In this document: positions 7,238 through 16,053 of the stretch, piece after piece
Position numbering within the stretch: the stretch's first letter is position 1
Layout: every line of letters begins with the position of its first letter
Source: DASPKW01 sp038244055
Lineage (GTDB): Bacteria > Planctomycetota > Phycisphaerae > Tepidisphaerales > Tepidisphaeraceae
NCBI GenBank assembly: GCA_038244055.1
Contig: JBBRTW010000001.1
Span: forward strand, 1 to 64,000
Length of the DNA: 64,000 bases
Reading direction: 5' to 3'
Notes under the pieces: generated by a model
What the model was told of the DNA's origin: nothing
Database searches by the model: none
Seen by the model: only the letters and a program-made list of their open reading frames with translations
Translations under genes and position numbers: made by a program

Positions 7238-9598
7238 ATGCGCCACTGGGCCTTTGTCGTCTGGATTGTTGCGGGAATCCTGATCTGTTGGCCGACGCCC
7301 GCGCCCGCGGCGACGTCCAAACAGGTCGAGGATGCGATTAAGAAGGCCAAGGAGTTTTTGATCAATTCCCAGCGCGAGGGAAACTGGGAAAGCGCGCAAA
7401 AGCGCATGCCCGAGCCGCGCCCCAATGCGCTGGGGCAGGTGATGATCACCGATATCATCAATTCCAATCAATGGGGCGGCACCACGGCGCTGGTGACTTA
7501 CGCGCTGCTGGCCTCGGGTGAAAGCGCGCAGGAGCCTCGGATGGCCGAGTCGCTCAAGTGGCTCTCAACGCATGAGATCAACGGCACCTACGCCATCGCC
7601 ATGCGGGCGCAGCTCTGGTATCTGATGCCGCCGGGAAAACGCAAGGAATTCGCGGAGGTGATGAAAAAGGATCGGGAGATTCTCATCACCAATATGCGCG
7701 GGGGCAAGAGCCTCCTCGGCGGCGCGCGTCGGCCGCCGGCCGGGGGAGGGCCGATGATCGGCCCGGGCGGCGTCGATCCGAACGAAGAATTCAAGGGCTT
7801 CTACCGCTACACGGCCGATGACAACGGCTACGACCACTCGGCCTCGCAGTTTGGCGTTTTGGGCATGTGGGCGCTGGAACAGGCGGGGATGGAATCGCCT
7901 AACGGTTACTGGAAAATCGTTGAAGATGCCTGGCTGAAGGATCAGGATAAGGCAACCGGCGGGTGGAATTATGGGCCGCTATTCCGGCCGATGCAGCCGA
8001 TTACGCCGACGATGACGGCCGCCGGTGTGGCAACCCTCTTCATCACCCAGGACTACCTGCACATGAAGGATGCGCTGGATTGCAAAGGCAATATCAGCAA
8101 CAAGGCGATCGAAGCGGGGATGAAGTGGATGACCACCAACTTCAACCAGGTGTTCAAATCGGAGTGGCCGTTCTACGCGTTATACGGTGTCGAACGCATC
8201 GGCCTGGCCTCGGGGTACAAGTATCTGGGCACGATTGACTGGTACGAGATCGGCTCGGACAAGCTGGTCGGTTTGCAGCAGCCCGATGGCGGATGGGGGA
8301 CGGCGTTCGATACGTCTTTCGCGCTGCTCTTCCTGGTGCGCGGGCGTGCGCCGGTGGTCATGAACAAGCTCGAATATGCGATCGATTTCCACGGCGAGAA
8401 GAATGCGGGAACCAACTGGAACGAGCGCCCGCGCGATGCGGCCAACGTCACCCGCTGGATGAGCCGCCAGTTCGAGCGCGATTTGAACTGGCAGATCGTC
8501 AATCTCAAGGGCTCGGTGGATGATCTGCACGATGCGCCGATCCTCTACATCACCGGCAATCAGGTGCTGAACCTGACGGCCGAGGATGAGGCGAAGCTCA
8601 AGGAATTCGTCAACCAGGGCGGGCTGATCCTGGGCAATGCCGATTGCGGGCATCTCGGTTTCGCCACGTCATTCAAGAAACTCGGCGCCAAGCTTTTTCC
8701 CCCCGGCGAGTTCAAGGAATTGCCGGCTGGGCACATCGTCTTCAATAACTTCTATCAGCGCAGCAAGTGGAAGGGTGGATTGTCGGTGCAGGGCCTGAAC
8801 AACGGCGCGCGGGAGTTGATGATCCTCTTCGCCTCGGCCGACCCTTCGCGGATCTGGCAGACCGGCACTTACGGCGCGCGCGAGGAGGCGTGGCAGTTCC
8901 TGGCCAATCTCTACCTCTACATGTCGGAGAAGAAGGATTTCCGATTTAAGGGCGATACCTACATCCTCAAGCCCGATGCCAACGTGCAGGCCAGCAAAAC
9001 CGCCAAGTTGGCGCGCCTGCAATATGCCGGCAATTGGGACCCCGAGCCCGGATCGTGGAAGCGCGAGTCGGCCGTATTGCACAATGAGGCGCAGCTCGAT
9101 CTGACTGTGGAAACCATCCGGCTCGGCGAGGGAAAACTGGCCGGATACAAACTGGCCCATCTGACCTCCACCAACAAGTTCAAGCTGAGCGACAAGGAAC
9201 GCGAGGAACTTAAGGCCTTCATCGCCGGCGGCGGCACGCTCATTGCCGATGCCTGCGGCGGCAACGGCGAGGCGGCCAACAGCCTGGAAACAGAGCTGGC
9301 GGCCCTCTCCACCGCCAAGATCGATATTCTCAAGCAGGATCACCCCCTCTATACCGGCCTGGGCATGCCGGCCGACAAGATCGAGTACCGTCCCTTCGCC
9401 AGCAAGCAGCATTTGGGCGGCGTCCACGGCCCGCGCCTGCGCGGAGCGGAGGTCAACAACAAGCTGGCGATCATTTACAGCCCCGAGGATCTGAGCGTCG
9501 GCATGGTGGGGCAGGCGGTCGATGGGATCATCGGCTACACGCCGGCGAGTTCGGCGGCGCTGATGAAGGCGGTGGTGGTGTATGCCTCGGGGCAGTAG
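7238..9598 (+). CDS. Secreted squalene-cyclase-like repeat protein with DUF4159 domain(s)
   Basis: A 786-residue exported protein. Residues 1-27 are a signal peptide ending in APAAT. Residues about 35-380 form an alpha/alpha toroid of prenyltransferase/squalene-oxidase repeats (QQPDGGWGTAFDTSFALLFL is typical). From about 395 to 560 and from 615 to the end are two stretches of DUF4159 type, glutamine-amidotransferase-like flavodoxin folds without a catalytic cysteine (GGLILGNADCGH, AGGGTLIADACGG). Such fusions are common in Planctomycetes; no enzymatic activity is established. GAGGAG at 7224-7229 supports the ATG at 7238. It probably acts in the periplasm or at the cell surface. A shorter squalene-repeat protein lies at 25763. 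Confidence 0.85.
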   Translation: MRHWAFVVWIVAGILICWPTPAPAATSKQVEDAIKKAKEFLINSQREGNWESAQKRMPEPRPNALGQVMITDIINSNQWGGTTALVTYALLASGESAQEPRMAESLKWLSTHEINGTYAIAMRAQLWYLMPPGKRKEFAEVMKKDREILITNMRGGKSLLGGARRPPAGGGPMIGPGGVDPNEEFKGFYRYTADDNGYDHSASQFGVLGMWALEQAGMESPNGYWKIVEDAWLKDQDKATGGWNYGPLFRPMQPITPTMTAAGVATLFITQDYLHMKDALDCKGNISNKAIEAGMKWMTTNFNQVFKSEWPFYALYGVERIGLASGYKYLGTIDWYEIGSDKLVGLQQPDGGWGTAFDTSFALLFLVRGRAPVVMNKLEYAIDFHGEKNAGTNWNERPRDAANVTRWMSRQFERDLNWQIVNLKGSVDDLHDAPILYITGNQVLNLTAEDEAKLKEFVNQGGLILGNADCGHLGFATSFKKLGAKLFPPGEFKELPAGHIVFNNFYQRSKWKGGLSVQGLNNGARELMILFASADPSRIWQTGTYGAREEAWQFLANLYLYMSEKKDFRFKGDTYILKPDANVQASKTAKLARLQYAGNWDPEPGSWKRESAVLHNEAQLDLTVETIRLGEGKLAGYKLAHLTSTNKFKLSDKEREELKAFIAGGGTLIADACGGNGEAANSLETELAALSTAKIDILKQDHPLYTGLGMPADKIEYRPFASKQHLGGVHGPRLRGAEVNNKLAIIYSPEDLSVGMVGQAVDGIIGYTPASSAALMKAVVVYASGQ

Positions 9599-9636
9599 GC
9601 GCGGAGCGCGATGCATATCATCCAGGGACGTCAAAC

Positions 9637-9669
9637 GAGGGGGCTCATTCTACTGGGTTTCCCCCTTTT
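9637..9669 (+). terminator. Probable terminator between convergent genes
   Basis: AGGGGG at 9638-9643 pairs with CCCCCT ending at 9666 and is followed by TTT. It lies between the DUF4159 gene and the convergent MFS gene. Confidence 0.5.
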
Positions 9670-9693
9670 CACGGGCGGGACGCTCGTGCCCCT

Positions 9694-11100
9694 TCATTCG
9701 ATCGGCCCGCGCGGCGCTTCCTCGCGCATTTCGCGCGTGTGGTCCGGCAGCAGCATGGCCGCGAACATGGCGGGGATGAATAGGAATCCTCCCACGAGCA
9801 AGGGGATGCGCAACTGGCCGCTCAGGCTGTTGGCGAAGATGCCGAAGAGAATAACGCCGACAGCAGAAGCGATTCGCCCGATGTTGTAGCAGAAGCCCGC
9901 GCCGGTGGTGCGAAGAAGGGTGGGGAAAAGCGGCGGGAGGTACATGGTGAACAGGCCGAAGATTCCCGAAAAAAAACCGACCAGGGGGATGTAGAAGTAA
10001 AGCAAGGGCATCCAGCTTCGCTCGATGCAAAAGGCGACGGTGATCGCTGCGACAAACCCCAGACACATGACGGCGATGGCCCGGCGGAAGCCGAAAATCT
10101 TCGCCAGCCAGGCCGCGAAGAAATTGCCCGGAATGCTCACGAGAACCGGGAGCATCAGCGCCGCCGCCTGCATCTGCCGCTTGTCGGGATCGGACCAGTC
10201 TCTAATATCCGGGTGTGAGTTCATCAACTGCGGCACCCAGAACATGATCGACCACCAGGAGGTCAGGGCGCAGGCGCAGACCACGATCGTGAGGAGCGTG
10301 ATCCGGCGGGTCGGCCCGCGGAAGAGGTCGGCGATGGAAGGTTGCCGCTCGGAACCCGCGCGAGCGGCGGCATTGGCGGTGTGCCATTCCTCGGGCTCGG
10401 GAACGTGCCGGCGAATCCAGAAAACAATGAAAGCCGGCAAAATCCCCACGAGGAAGACGAAGCGCGGGTTGATCCCTTTCATCAGCGATGCGGCGACGAA
10501 GGCGATGAGCACGCCGAGATTGACGGCCGTCTGGAGAACGGCGGCGATCCATGGCCGCCAGTTCCTGGGCCAGGTTTCGGAAAGAAGCGATGACCCGACG
10601 GCCCATTCCCCGCCAATACCCAGGGCCGCCAGGAACCGGAAGATGAGCAGGTGCCACCACTGAGTCGCGAAGGCGGAGAGCCCGGTGAAAAGGGCGTAGG
10701 TCAGGACGGTGAGCGACAGCGCGCGCGCCCGTCCCATGCGATCACCCAGACGCCCGAAAAATCCGCCGCCAAGCGCCCAGCCGATGAGGAACGCGGCCTG
10801 GATCCAGGAGGATTTCTGCTTGACGATGGCATCGGAGGAATTGACAGGCGAGGCGGGATCGGCGGTCAGCAGGATGGCGACGAAGGAGGCGGCCACCATC
10901 GTGTAGAGGTGCATGTCCAGGCCGTCGAAGAGCCAGCCGAGCCATGCGGCGATACCGGATTTCCATTGGGCGGGGGTGAGGTCGCGGAGGGTGGAGGCTT
11001 CGCGGGGAGGAGCGGTTGTGGTAGCGGGAGGGGAGTAGGGGAGAACCGCGGCGTCAACCTCACCGCTGGCGACTGGGGTCGTCGTAGTTGGGTGGTCCAT
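9694..11100 (-). CDS. MFS transporter (metabolite:H+ symporter/sugar-acid type)
   Basis: A 468-residue inner-membrane carrier with about twelve hydrophobic segments. Family marks are the first-helix motif GWLFDGLDMHLYTMV, the loop motif G-R-L-G-D-R-M-G-R-A-R-A after helix 2, and a large cytosolic loop near residues 240-275 between the halves. The D in helix 1 and the loop motif resemble the aromatic-acid and sugar-acid MHS subfamilies that couple uptake to protons. The first about 40 residues are threonine- and proline-rich and cytosolic. The substrate cannot be inferred from neighbours. Confidence 0.85.
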   Translation of the reverse strand: MDHPTTTTPVASGEVDAAVLPYSPPATTTAPPREASTLRDLTPAQWKSGIAAWLGWLFDGLDMHLYTMVAASFVAILLTADPASPVNSSDAIVKQKSSWIQAAFLIGWALGGGFFGRLGDRMGRARALSLTVLTYALFTGLSAFATQWWHLLIFRFLAALGIGGEWAVGSSLLSETWPRNWRPWIAAVLQTAVNLGVLIAFVAASLMKGINPRFVFLVGILPAFIVFWIRRHVPEPEEWHTANAAARAGSERQPSIADLFRGPTRRITLLTIVVCACALTSWWSIMFWVPQLMNSHPDIRDWSDPDKRQMQAAALMLPVLVSIPGNFFAAWLAKIFGFRRAIAVMCLGFVAAITVAFCIERSWMPLLYFYIPLVGFFSGIFGLFTMYLPPLFPTLLRTTGAGFCYNIGRIASAVGVILFGIFANSLSGQLRIPLLVGGFLFIPAMFAAMLLPDHTREMREEAPRGPIE

Positions 11101-11151
11101 CCAGTGGCCTCAATGTGGGTGCTTTGAAAGATAGCGAAGTGCGGAAACCCT

Positions 11152-12045
11152 TCATGACGGGACCGGGTGAGTCCGCAGCCATTCGCGGACATCTTCGAGA
11201 TTCTTAAAATCCAGAATCGCTTCTCCAAGCTCTTCAATCGCCGGCCAGGGCAATACATCAATCGTCTCGTGCAAGTCGGTTGGAAGTTTCCCGAACCGCT
11301 TGGTCATTTGCCGCAAAACCAGCTTCTGCTGGGCCATTTCACCCCAGCCAGTCATGATTTCCATAAATTGCTCCTTGCTGGGCGAAGGCACTTGCTCGAT
11401 CGATGCCTTGAATACCTTAGCCTCCGCCGCCGTAAGCTTCAAATACGAATCCATAAATCCGCCCACGATTCGCAATTTGGCGGGGTTCAGACGCAATGTG
11501 GCCAGGATTCGCAGGCATTCCAGCTTAACTCGCGCCCGATCTTCGAGGGCAATCCGCATCCGCGCCATCAGGGCCGTCGCCACCGGATTGGGCCTCCGCA
11601 CATAATCGCGCCAGTTCAGTCGATTGAGCTGGATCACTCGATATCGAAAAGTCAAAACGTCGAGATCGGGAAACGTCAGGCAATACTCCTCCGGTTCAGC
11701 CCTCTGCGGCGACACATAGGAGAACAGCACGATCGGATAGACCGGAAGATTGTGCTTTTCGTGCAGCCGCGCGAAATACTTGAACATGCGCCGGGCGAAG
11801 TCCGTATCGGGCGATGCCTGGGTTTCGACATGGACAAGAAAGAACGCCTCGCTCCCTTTGAACTTCGCCCGCGCCAGGACATCGACCTCGTGCCTCTCGC
11901 CCGAGGTGACATCCGTGAAGATTTCCTTGTCCATGAAGGCGATCGAATCGCGATCGAGATACTGCATCACCTCAGGGAAAAACAGATCGATAAAATCCGC
12001 AAAGAACGTCGTCAACAGTTCCTTGAACAATCGATCGTGATCCAC
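11152..12045 (-). CDS. Rpn/PD-(D/E)XK nuclease-family protein with C-terminal DUF4351
   Basis: A 297-residue cytosolic protein of the recombination-promoting-nuclease/transposase-31-like group. The N-terminus MDHDRLFKELLTTFFADFID and the core HEVDVLARAKFKG ... FFLVHVETQ give the D and E-x-Q of the PD-(D/E)XK fold (about residues 53-80); the C-terminus (VLRQMTKRFGKLP ... FKNLEDVREWLR) matches DUF4351. Relatives in Escherichia coli cleave DNA and promote recA-independent recombination; many planctomycete copies are multicopy, and their role is unknown. No inverted ends or target duplications were seen around it. Confidence 0.75.
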   Translation of the reverse strand: MDHDRLFKELLTTFFADFIDLFFPEVMQYLDRDSIAFMDKEIFTDVTSGERHEVDVLARAKFKGSEAFFLVHVETQASPDTDFARRMFKYFARLHEKHNLPVYPIVLFSYVSPQRAEPEEYCLTFPDLDVLTFRYRVIQLNRLNWRDYVRRPNPVATALMARMRIALEDRARVKLECLRILATLRLNPAKLRIVGGFMDSYLKLTAAEAKVFKASIEQVPSPSKEQFMEIMTGWGEMAQQKLVLRQMTKRFGKLPTDLHETIDVLPWPAIEELGEAILDFKNLEDVREWLRTHPVPS

Positions 12046-12063
12046 GGCCGCCCTCCCTTCGTC

Positions 12064-12996
12064 TTACGATGCCAGAATCTTATCCAGACTCCCCGAAAGC
12101 ACCTTCATCCGCGCCAGATCGCCGCCGCCCATTTCGATGGTTGCCCAGTGATCCGGGCCGGAGAAACCGACATCATCCAGCGCCTTCATGATGGCCGGCC
12201 ATTTATTCGAGCCTTCGAGGAGGTCCGTCTTGAAGCCGGCCCATTTGCCCTCCTTGTCGCTCTTTTTCATGTCGTATTCCTTGACGTGAATGCGGACGAT
12301 CCGCTTGCCGAGGATTCTGATCCACTGCTCGGGGAAGCCGAAGTGCATGACGTTGCCGATATCGAAGTACCAGCCGACGGCCGGGGATTCGAACTCATCG
12401 ACATAGCGCGCCGCCTCGACGGGGCTGAGGTGGAAATTGTTCCAGACGTTTTCGATGGCGATCTTGATGCCGAGCTCGGTCGCCAGGGGAATAGCCTTGC
12501 GGATTTCCTCCTGCGATCGTTTGTAGCATTCGTCGTAGGTGACCTTTTCATTCACGACACCCGGCACCAGCAGCACTGAACCGCCGCCGAGGGCCTTGGA
12601 CTGGCGGATGGATTCGAGCAGGGCGTCCACTCCAGCTTTGCGAATGGAGGCATCCGGATCAGACAGGTGCAGCCGCCAGTGCTGGGAATCGCAGGTGCCT
12701 TCGAAGAGCAGGCCTGATTCCTTGAGGGCGGCCTGAATCTGCTCCACCGGGAGCTTGGTATCGGGGAGATTGAGCTGCAGACCGTCGAATCCCGCCTCCT
12801 TCAGCACCTTCATCTGATCCACCAGTGAAGTGCCCTTGGGCAGGCCGAAGTAGGCTTTCTTGAGGGTGCGTTTTGGATTGGCGGTAGGGGCATCGGCGGC
12901 GAGAACGCCGGCGGGGATGAGCGAGTTCAAAGCAATTCCTCCGGCGAGTGCGCCCGACATTTTGAGGATGCCGCGGCGGTTGATGGTGTGGGGCAT
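12064..12996 (-). CDS. Exported sugar phosphate isomerase/epimerase-like TIM-barrel protein
   Basis: A 310-residue protein of the xylose-isomerase-like TIM-barrel superfamily (AP endonuclease 2 family). It starts with a Tat-type leader (NRRGILKMSGALAGGIAL), followed by strands such as GFDGLQLN, SVLLVPG, KIAIENVWN and the metal-binding end GWYFDIGN and RIHVKEYD. Tat-exported members are abundant in Planctomycetes and have been tied to keto-sugar or inositol catabolism; the substrate here is unknown. The ATG at 12996 was chosen because the arginine pair then falls at residues 7-8 and AAAGGA precedes it. It sits downstream of the PH, EVE and YlbF genes on the same strand. Confidence 0.82.
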   Translation of the reverse strand: MPHTINRRGILKMSGALAGGIALNSLIPAGVLAADAPTANPKRTLKKAYFGLPKGTSLVDQMKVLKEAGFDGLQLNLPDTKLPVEQIQAALKESGLLFEGTCDSQHWRLHLSDPDASIRKAGVDALLESIRQSKALGGGSVLLVPGVVNEKVTYDECYKRSQEEIRKAIPLATELGIKIAIENVWNNFHLSPVEAARYVDEFESPAVGWYFDIGNVMHFGFPEQWIRILGKRIVRIHVKEYDMKKSDKEGKWAGFKTDLLEGSNKWPAIMKALDDVGFSGPDHWATIEMGGGDLARMKVLSGSLDKILAS

Positions 12997-13176
12997 GAGG
13001 TCCTTTCGAGCGGGATTGTGCGCGGGGAAGGCGGGCGAAAGCAAGCGCGATGACGGGCTGGCACGGATACGAGCCGCAACGATGGTTTTCGATGATATGG
13101 ACGCGACAAGCGCGCAGGATGTGAATCACGAATGGCGTGCGCTCTGGACGCGCTGGGCAAGCCCAGCGGCTAACAA

Positions 13177-13785
13177 CTACAAAGTTGCGCCGACATCGTG
13201 CCCGCCGATATCCATCTTCACCACGCCGCGCTGCCGCTTGACGGCGATCACGCGCTGTTTGAGCGTATCGAATAGCGGCCGGGGATTCGGCAGGCCGCGC
13301 ATCGGAAGCTGCGGCGTCGTGTCATCGTTCGAGAAGACCGTAATCGTTCCCACGCCCAGCAGGCGGTCCGTAAACGATTGCTCGAAGCGGATGTCTTCCA
13401 CATGCCACAGTTCGAGCGTATCGATCCGCTTGCCGAGGATGCCGCGCTCGAAATCGATGCGGTAGTTGGTGATGCGGTAGCGCAGCGATTTCGTGATGAT
13501 GATCTGCACCATTACCACAATGATGCCGATGGCGATGCATATGAGATAGACCAGCCAATGATAGCTCGGCTTGCCGTGTTCGAAGAAGTGGTGGATCAGG
13601 AACGGCGCGGCCATGATCACCAGCCCGATGAGCGACCAAAGCGTCACTTTGCCAAAGTGCCCGCGCAGCATGGGCGTGCCGCTGTAATAGACCTCCTCGC
13701 GATCATCCGCCTCCTTGTGCGGCGCGTGATCTTCAAAATCGTTGTGCGGGGCGTTCTGCGGGGCGTCTTTCGGTGTCTCGCTCAT
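13177..13785 (-). CDS. Membrane protein with bacterial PH domain
   Basis: A 202-residue protein with a hydrophilic acidic N-terminus (residues 1-45), two transmembrane helices (about 48-66 and 78-98), and a C-terminal YdbS/YdbT-like pleckstrin-homology domain (LRYRITNYRIDFERGILGKR and the conserved LELWHVEDIRFEQSFTDRLLG). This D-x-x-x-Q-S-x-x-x-R-x-L-G pattern is characteristic of bacterial PH proteins, which sit in the inner membrane and have no established reaction. It is probably cotranscribed with the minus-strand genes downstream. Confidence 0.82.
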   Translation of the reverse strand: MSETPKDAPQNAPHNDFEDHAPHKEADDREEVYYSGTPMLRGHFGKVTLWSLIGLVIMAAPFLIHHFFEHGKPSYHWLVYLICIAIGIIVVMVQIIITKSLRYRITNYRIDFERGILGKRIDTLELWHVEDIRFEQSFTDRLLGVGTITVFSNDDTTPQLPMRGLPNPRPLFDTLKQRVIAVKRQRGVVKMDIGGHDVGATL

Positions 13786-13857
13786 ATTCGGGCTCCTTCG
13801 ATTTCCGGCCGGCGCTCCGATCGGCCTGAAATTGGGCTGATCGCGCCTCCGACCGGT

Positions 13858-14277
13858 TCATTCATCTTTTTCAGGTTGGCTCAGTTCTTCGATTCGCTTC
13901 CACATCGCATCAGGCACGGGCACGACGCTCAATCGGCTGTTGCGGATCAGATCCCAACCGGCGAAGGCGGGGTCGGCCTTGATATCGGAGAGGGTGACCG
14001 GCTGGCCGAGCCTTTTCTTCGACTTCACATCGAAAACGACAATCCGCTCATCCTCTTCCTTTGGATCTGGATAAGGATTGGAGGCGACCTCGCCGATGCC
14101 GATGGCGGCCTTCTCATCGCCCGTGTGATAAATCAGAACCGCATCGCCCTTTTTGATCGTGCGAATGTGCTTCAGCGCCAGGGCATTGGTCACGCCATCC
14201 CAGACCGTCTTCTTATCCTGGGCGAATTGATCCCAGGAGTAGCAATCCGGTTCGGTCTTGAGAAGCCATCGGGCCAT
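13858..14277 (-). CDS. EVE domain protein
   Basis: A 139-residue single-domain protein. The opening MARWLLKTEPDCYSWDQFA, the central KHIRTIKKGDAVLIYHTG and the end DLIRNSRLSVVPV follow the EVE (PUA-related) family consensus. EVE domains bind modified bases in RNA or DNA (the human relative THYN1 recognises 5-hydroxymethylcytosine), and bacterial copies often occur near toxin or restriction genes. No restriction system is adjacent here. Three basic and aromatic residues at the usual base-binding pocket (W4, K7, Y13) are kept. Confidence 0.9.
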   Translation of the reverse strand: MARWLLKTEPDCYSWDQFAQDKKTVWDGVTNALALKHIRTIKKGDAVLIYHTGDEKAAIGIGEVASNPYPDPKEEDERIVVFDVKSKKRLGQPVTLSDIKADPAFAGWDLIRNSRLSVVPVPDAMWKRIEELSQPEKDE

Positions 14278-14318
14278 GCGCGAATGCTCCGGTTGATGTT
14301 GATGCCGTCTCTTAAATC

Positions 14319-14702
14319 CTACCGACCCGCCCGCGATCCACCGGCCCCGGCCGCACCGGTGATCTCGGCCATCGGCTTCTGAATCGCCTGGCTCACCTTC
14401 CGCATGATGTCGTAGAAATCGACCTGGGCCAGATGCAGCGCCTTCATCTTGATGTGCGAGGCGATGCGATGCTGGAAGCTCTCGAGCTGCTGGTGCTGGG
14501 CATCGGTCACGGGCATGCCCGATTGCTCCTGGCGCATGAGCGTCTCGAGCTGGCGGTTGAATTCGGCGACCAGCCGCCCGGCCTCGGGATCTTCGGAAAC
14601 GGATTTGGCGGCCGTGCGGTAGCGGTCGAAGGAAGGGTGGTCCTTGAGCATCACCGCGATTTTTTCAGCGGCATCGAGAATGGTTTGCGTATCGGTCGGC
14701 AT
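14319..14702 (-). CDS. YlbF/YmcA family protein
   Basis: A 127-residue, almost wholly helical protein of the DUF964 family. In Bacillus, YlbF (RicF), YmcA (RicA) and YaaT form a complex that binds iron-sulfur clusters and steers mRNA maturation by RNase Y. Visible are ILDAAEKIAVMLKDHPSFDRY at the start and the amphipathic helix pair DPEAGRLVAEFNRQLETL ... AQHQQLESFQHRIASH. The tail is glycine- and alanine-rich. The sequence shows no partner gene nearby, so the function here is inferred from the family only. Confidence 0.75.
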   Translation of the reverse strand: MPTDTQTILDAAEKIAVMLKDHPSFDRYRTAAKSVSEDPEAGRLVAEFNRQLETLMRQEQSGMPVTDAQHQQLESFQHRIASHIKMKALHLAQVDFYDIMRKVSQAIQKPMAEITGAAGAGGSRAGR

Positions 14703-14777
14703 GGGTGCGTTCCTCGGTAGATTCGTTCGATTGTCTTTTCGACACTATAATCGGGCGTGTCCGGCAGGGGAAGAACA

Positions 14778-14954
14778 GGGTATCGGGTATAGGGTGTAGG
14801 GTATAGGAAAGTGGGGGCGGATTTGAATGGACATTCTCGCCCATAGGTCGCAAACGCGCGCCGTTCCACGAACTGAGAATCCAGAAGTCGTAACCGCGCA
14901 TGCATGACCGCGCCTGCCCTATACCCTATACCCTACACCCGATACCCTACCCCC
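14778..14954. repeat. Paired inverted heptamer arrays (GGGTATA / TATACCC) abutting a start codon
   Basis: Four units of the GGGTATA type (14778-14805) face five units of TATACCC type (14920-14954) across 114 bp. The variants GGGTGTA and GGGTATC have exact complements TACACCC and GATACCC in the other arm. The right array ends directly at the ATG of the ThiF-like gene. The same word returns at 52131-52158. Confidence 0.9.
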
Positions 14955-15998
14955 ATGTCCCGCTACCACCGCCAAATTCTCCTGCCGCAGATCGGCCAAG
15001 CCGGCCAGGATCGCCTCGCCCGCGCTCGGGTGCTGTTGGTCGGTTGCGGCGCTCTGGGAACGGTCATCGCCGAGCAACTTGTTCGCGCGGGGGTGGGGCA
15101 GTTGACAATAGCCGATCGGGATATTGTTGAGCTGACCAACCTCCAGCGGCAAACCCTTTTCGATGAAAAAGACGCGGCCGAGGGAATTCCCAAATCCATC
15201 GCCGCCGCCCGGCGTCTGTCGGCCATCAATTCTTCCGTCCAAATCACCCCGCTCGTCTGCGATGTTCACTCCGGCAACATCGAGGGATTGCTGGGCATTT
15301 CGGGATCAAATCCGCGACCGGCAATGGACCTGATCCTGGATGGCACCGACAATGTCGCCACGCGCTATCTGATTAACGATGTGGCCGTGAAATATAGCCT
15401 GCCTTGGATTTACGGCGCGGCCGTCGCCAGCGAAGGCCGGGTCATGGCGATCATCCCCGGCCAGACGCCCTGCCTCCGCTGCCTCTTCCCGAATCCCCCC
15501 AGCGCCCACGAGCTCCAGACCTGCGATACCGCCGGCGTTTTAGGCCCGGGGGCGAACATCATCGGCGCGTTTCAGGCGATGCAGGCGATCAAGATTCTCG
15601 TCGGCCAGGCTCCCGAGCAGGCCATGCTGCGGATGGAGTTCTGGCCCTGGCGGATGGGGACAGTTTCGACAATCGATGCCCGGCGAGAAGATTGCCCGTG
15701 TTGCGGGTTGCGGAAATTCGAGTTTCTCGATTCGGCCGCGGATTCGGCCGTCAGTCTCTGTGGTCGAAATGCCATGCAGGTGCGGCCGGCCGCGCGTGTG
15801 GCGATCGACCTCGACCAATTAGCACAACGCCTCCGGACCGCCGGCGAAGTGGAGCAAACCCCCCACCTGCTCCGCTGCCGCCTGAGCGACCCAGCCGGTG
15901 TGGTTTTGACGGTCTTTCCGGATGGCCGATCGCTGATTCAGGGCGTTCAGGAGGCCGACCGCGCCCGGTCGATTCATGCCCGCTTTGTCGGCGCATGA
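14955..15998 (+). CDS. ThiF/MoeB/HesA family adenylyltransferase (E1-like)
   Basis: Activates the C-terminal glycine of a small ubiquitin-like sulfur carrier by adenylation. The 347-residue protein opens with RYHRQILLPQIGQAGQ, then the ATP-binding VLLVGCGALGT, the IADRDIVELTNLQRQ segment, and two zinc cysteine pairs (CLRC near residue 175 and CPCC near 248). Residues about 270-347 form a small C-terminal domain ending in a VLTVFPDGRSLIQG-type sequence instead of the rhodanese domain of MoeZ. The start at 14955 excludes a stretch written by the heptamer array. With the cysteine synthase and JAMM genes that follow it suggests carrier-dependent cysteine synthesis; no carrier gene is visible here. 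Confidence 0.87.
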   Translation: MSRYHRQILLPQIGQAGQDRLARARVLLVGCGALGTVIAEQLVRAGVGQLTIADRDIVELTNLQRQTLFDEKDAAEGIPKSIAAARRLSAINSSVQITPLVCDVHSGNIEGLLGISGSNPRPAMDLILDGTDNVATRYLINDVAVKYSLPWIYGAAVASEGRVMAIIPGQTPCLRCLFPNPPSAHELQTCDTAGVLGPGANIIGAFQAMQAIKILVGQAPEQAMLRMEFWPWRMGTVSTIDARREDCPCCGLRKFEFLDSAADSAVSLCGRNAMQVRPAARVAIDLDQLAQRLRTAGEVEQTPHLLRCRLSDPAGVVLTVFPDGRSLIQGVQEADRARSIHARFVGA

Positions 15999-16053
15999 AG
16001 GAATCGGGCGGCTTCTTGAAGTGCCCGCCCATTCCCCCTAGCATTGGCCCGGA

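Noticed and set aside
11167..12579. Plus-strand frame of 470 codons opposite the Rpn-like and isomerase genes
   Set aside because: Two real genes on the other strand explain the region; the frame crosses both.
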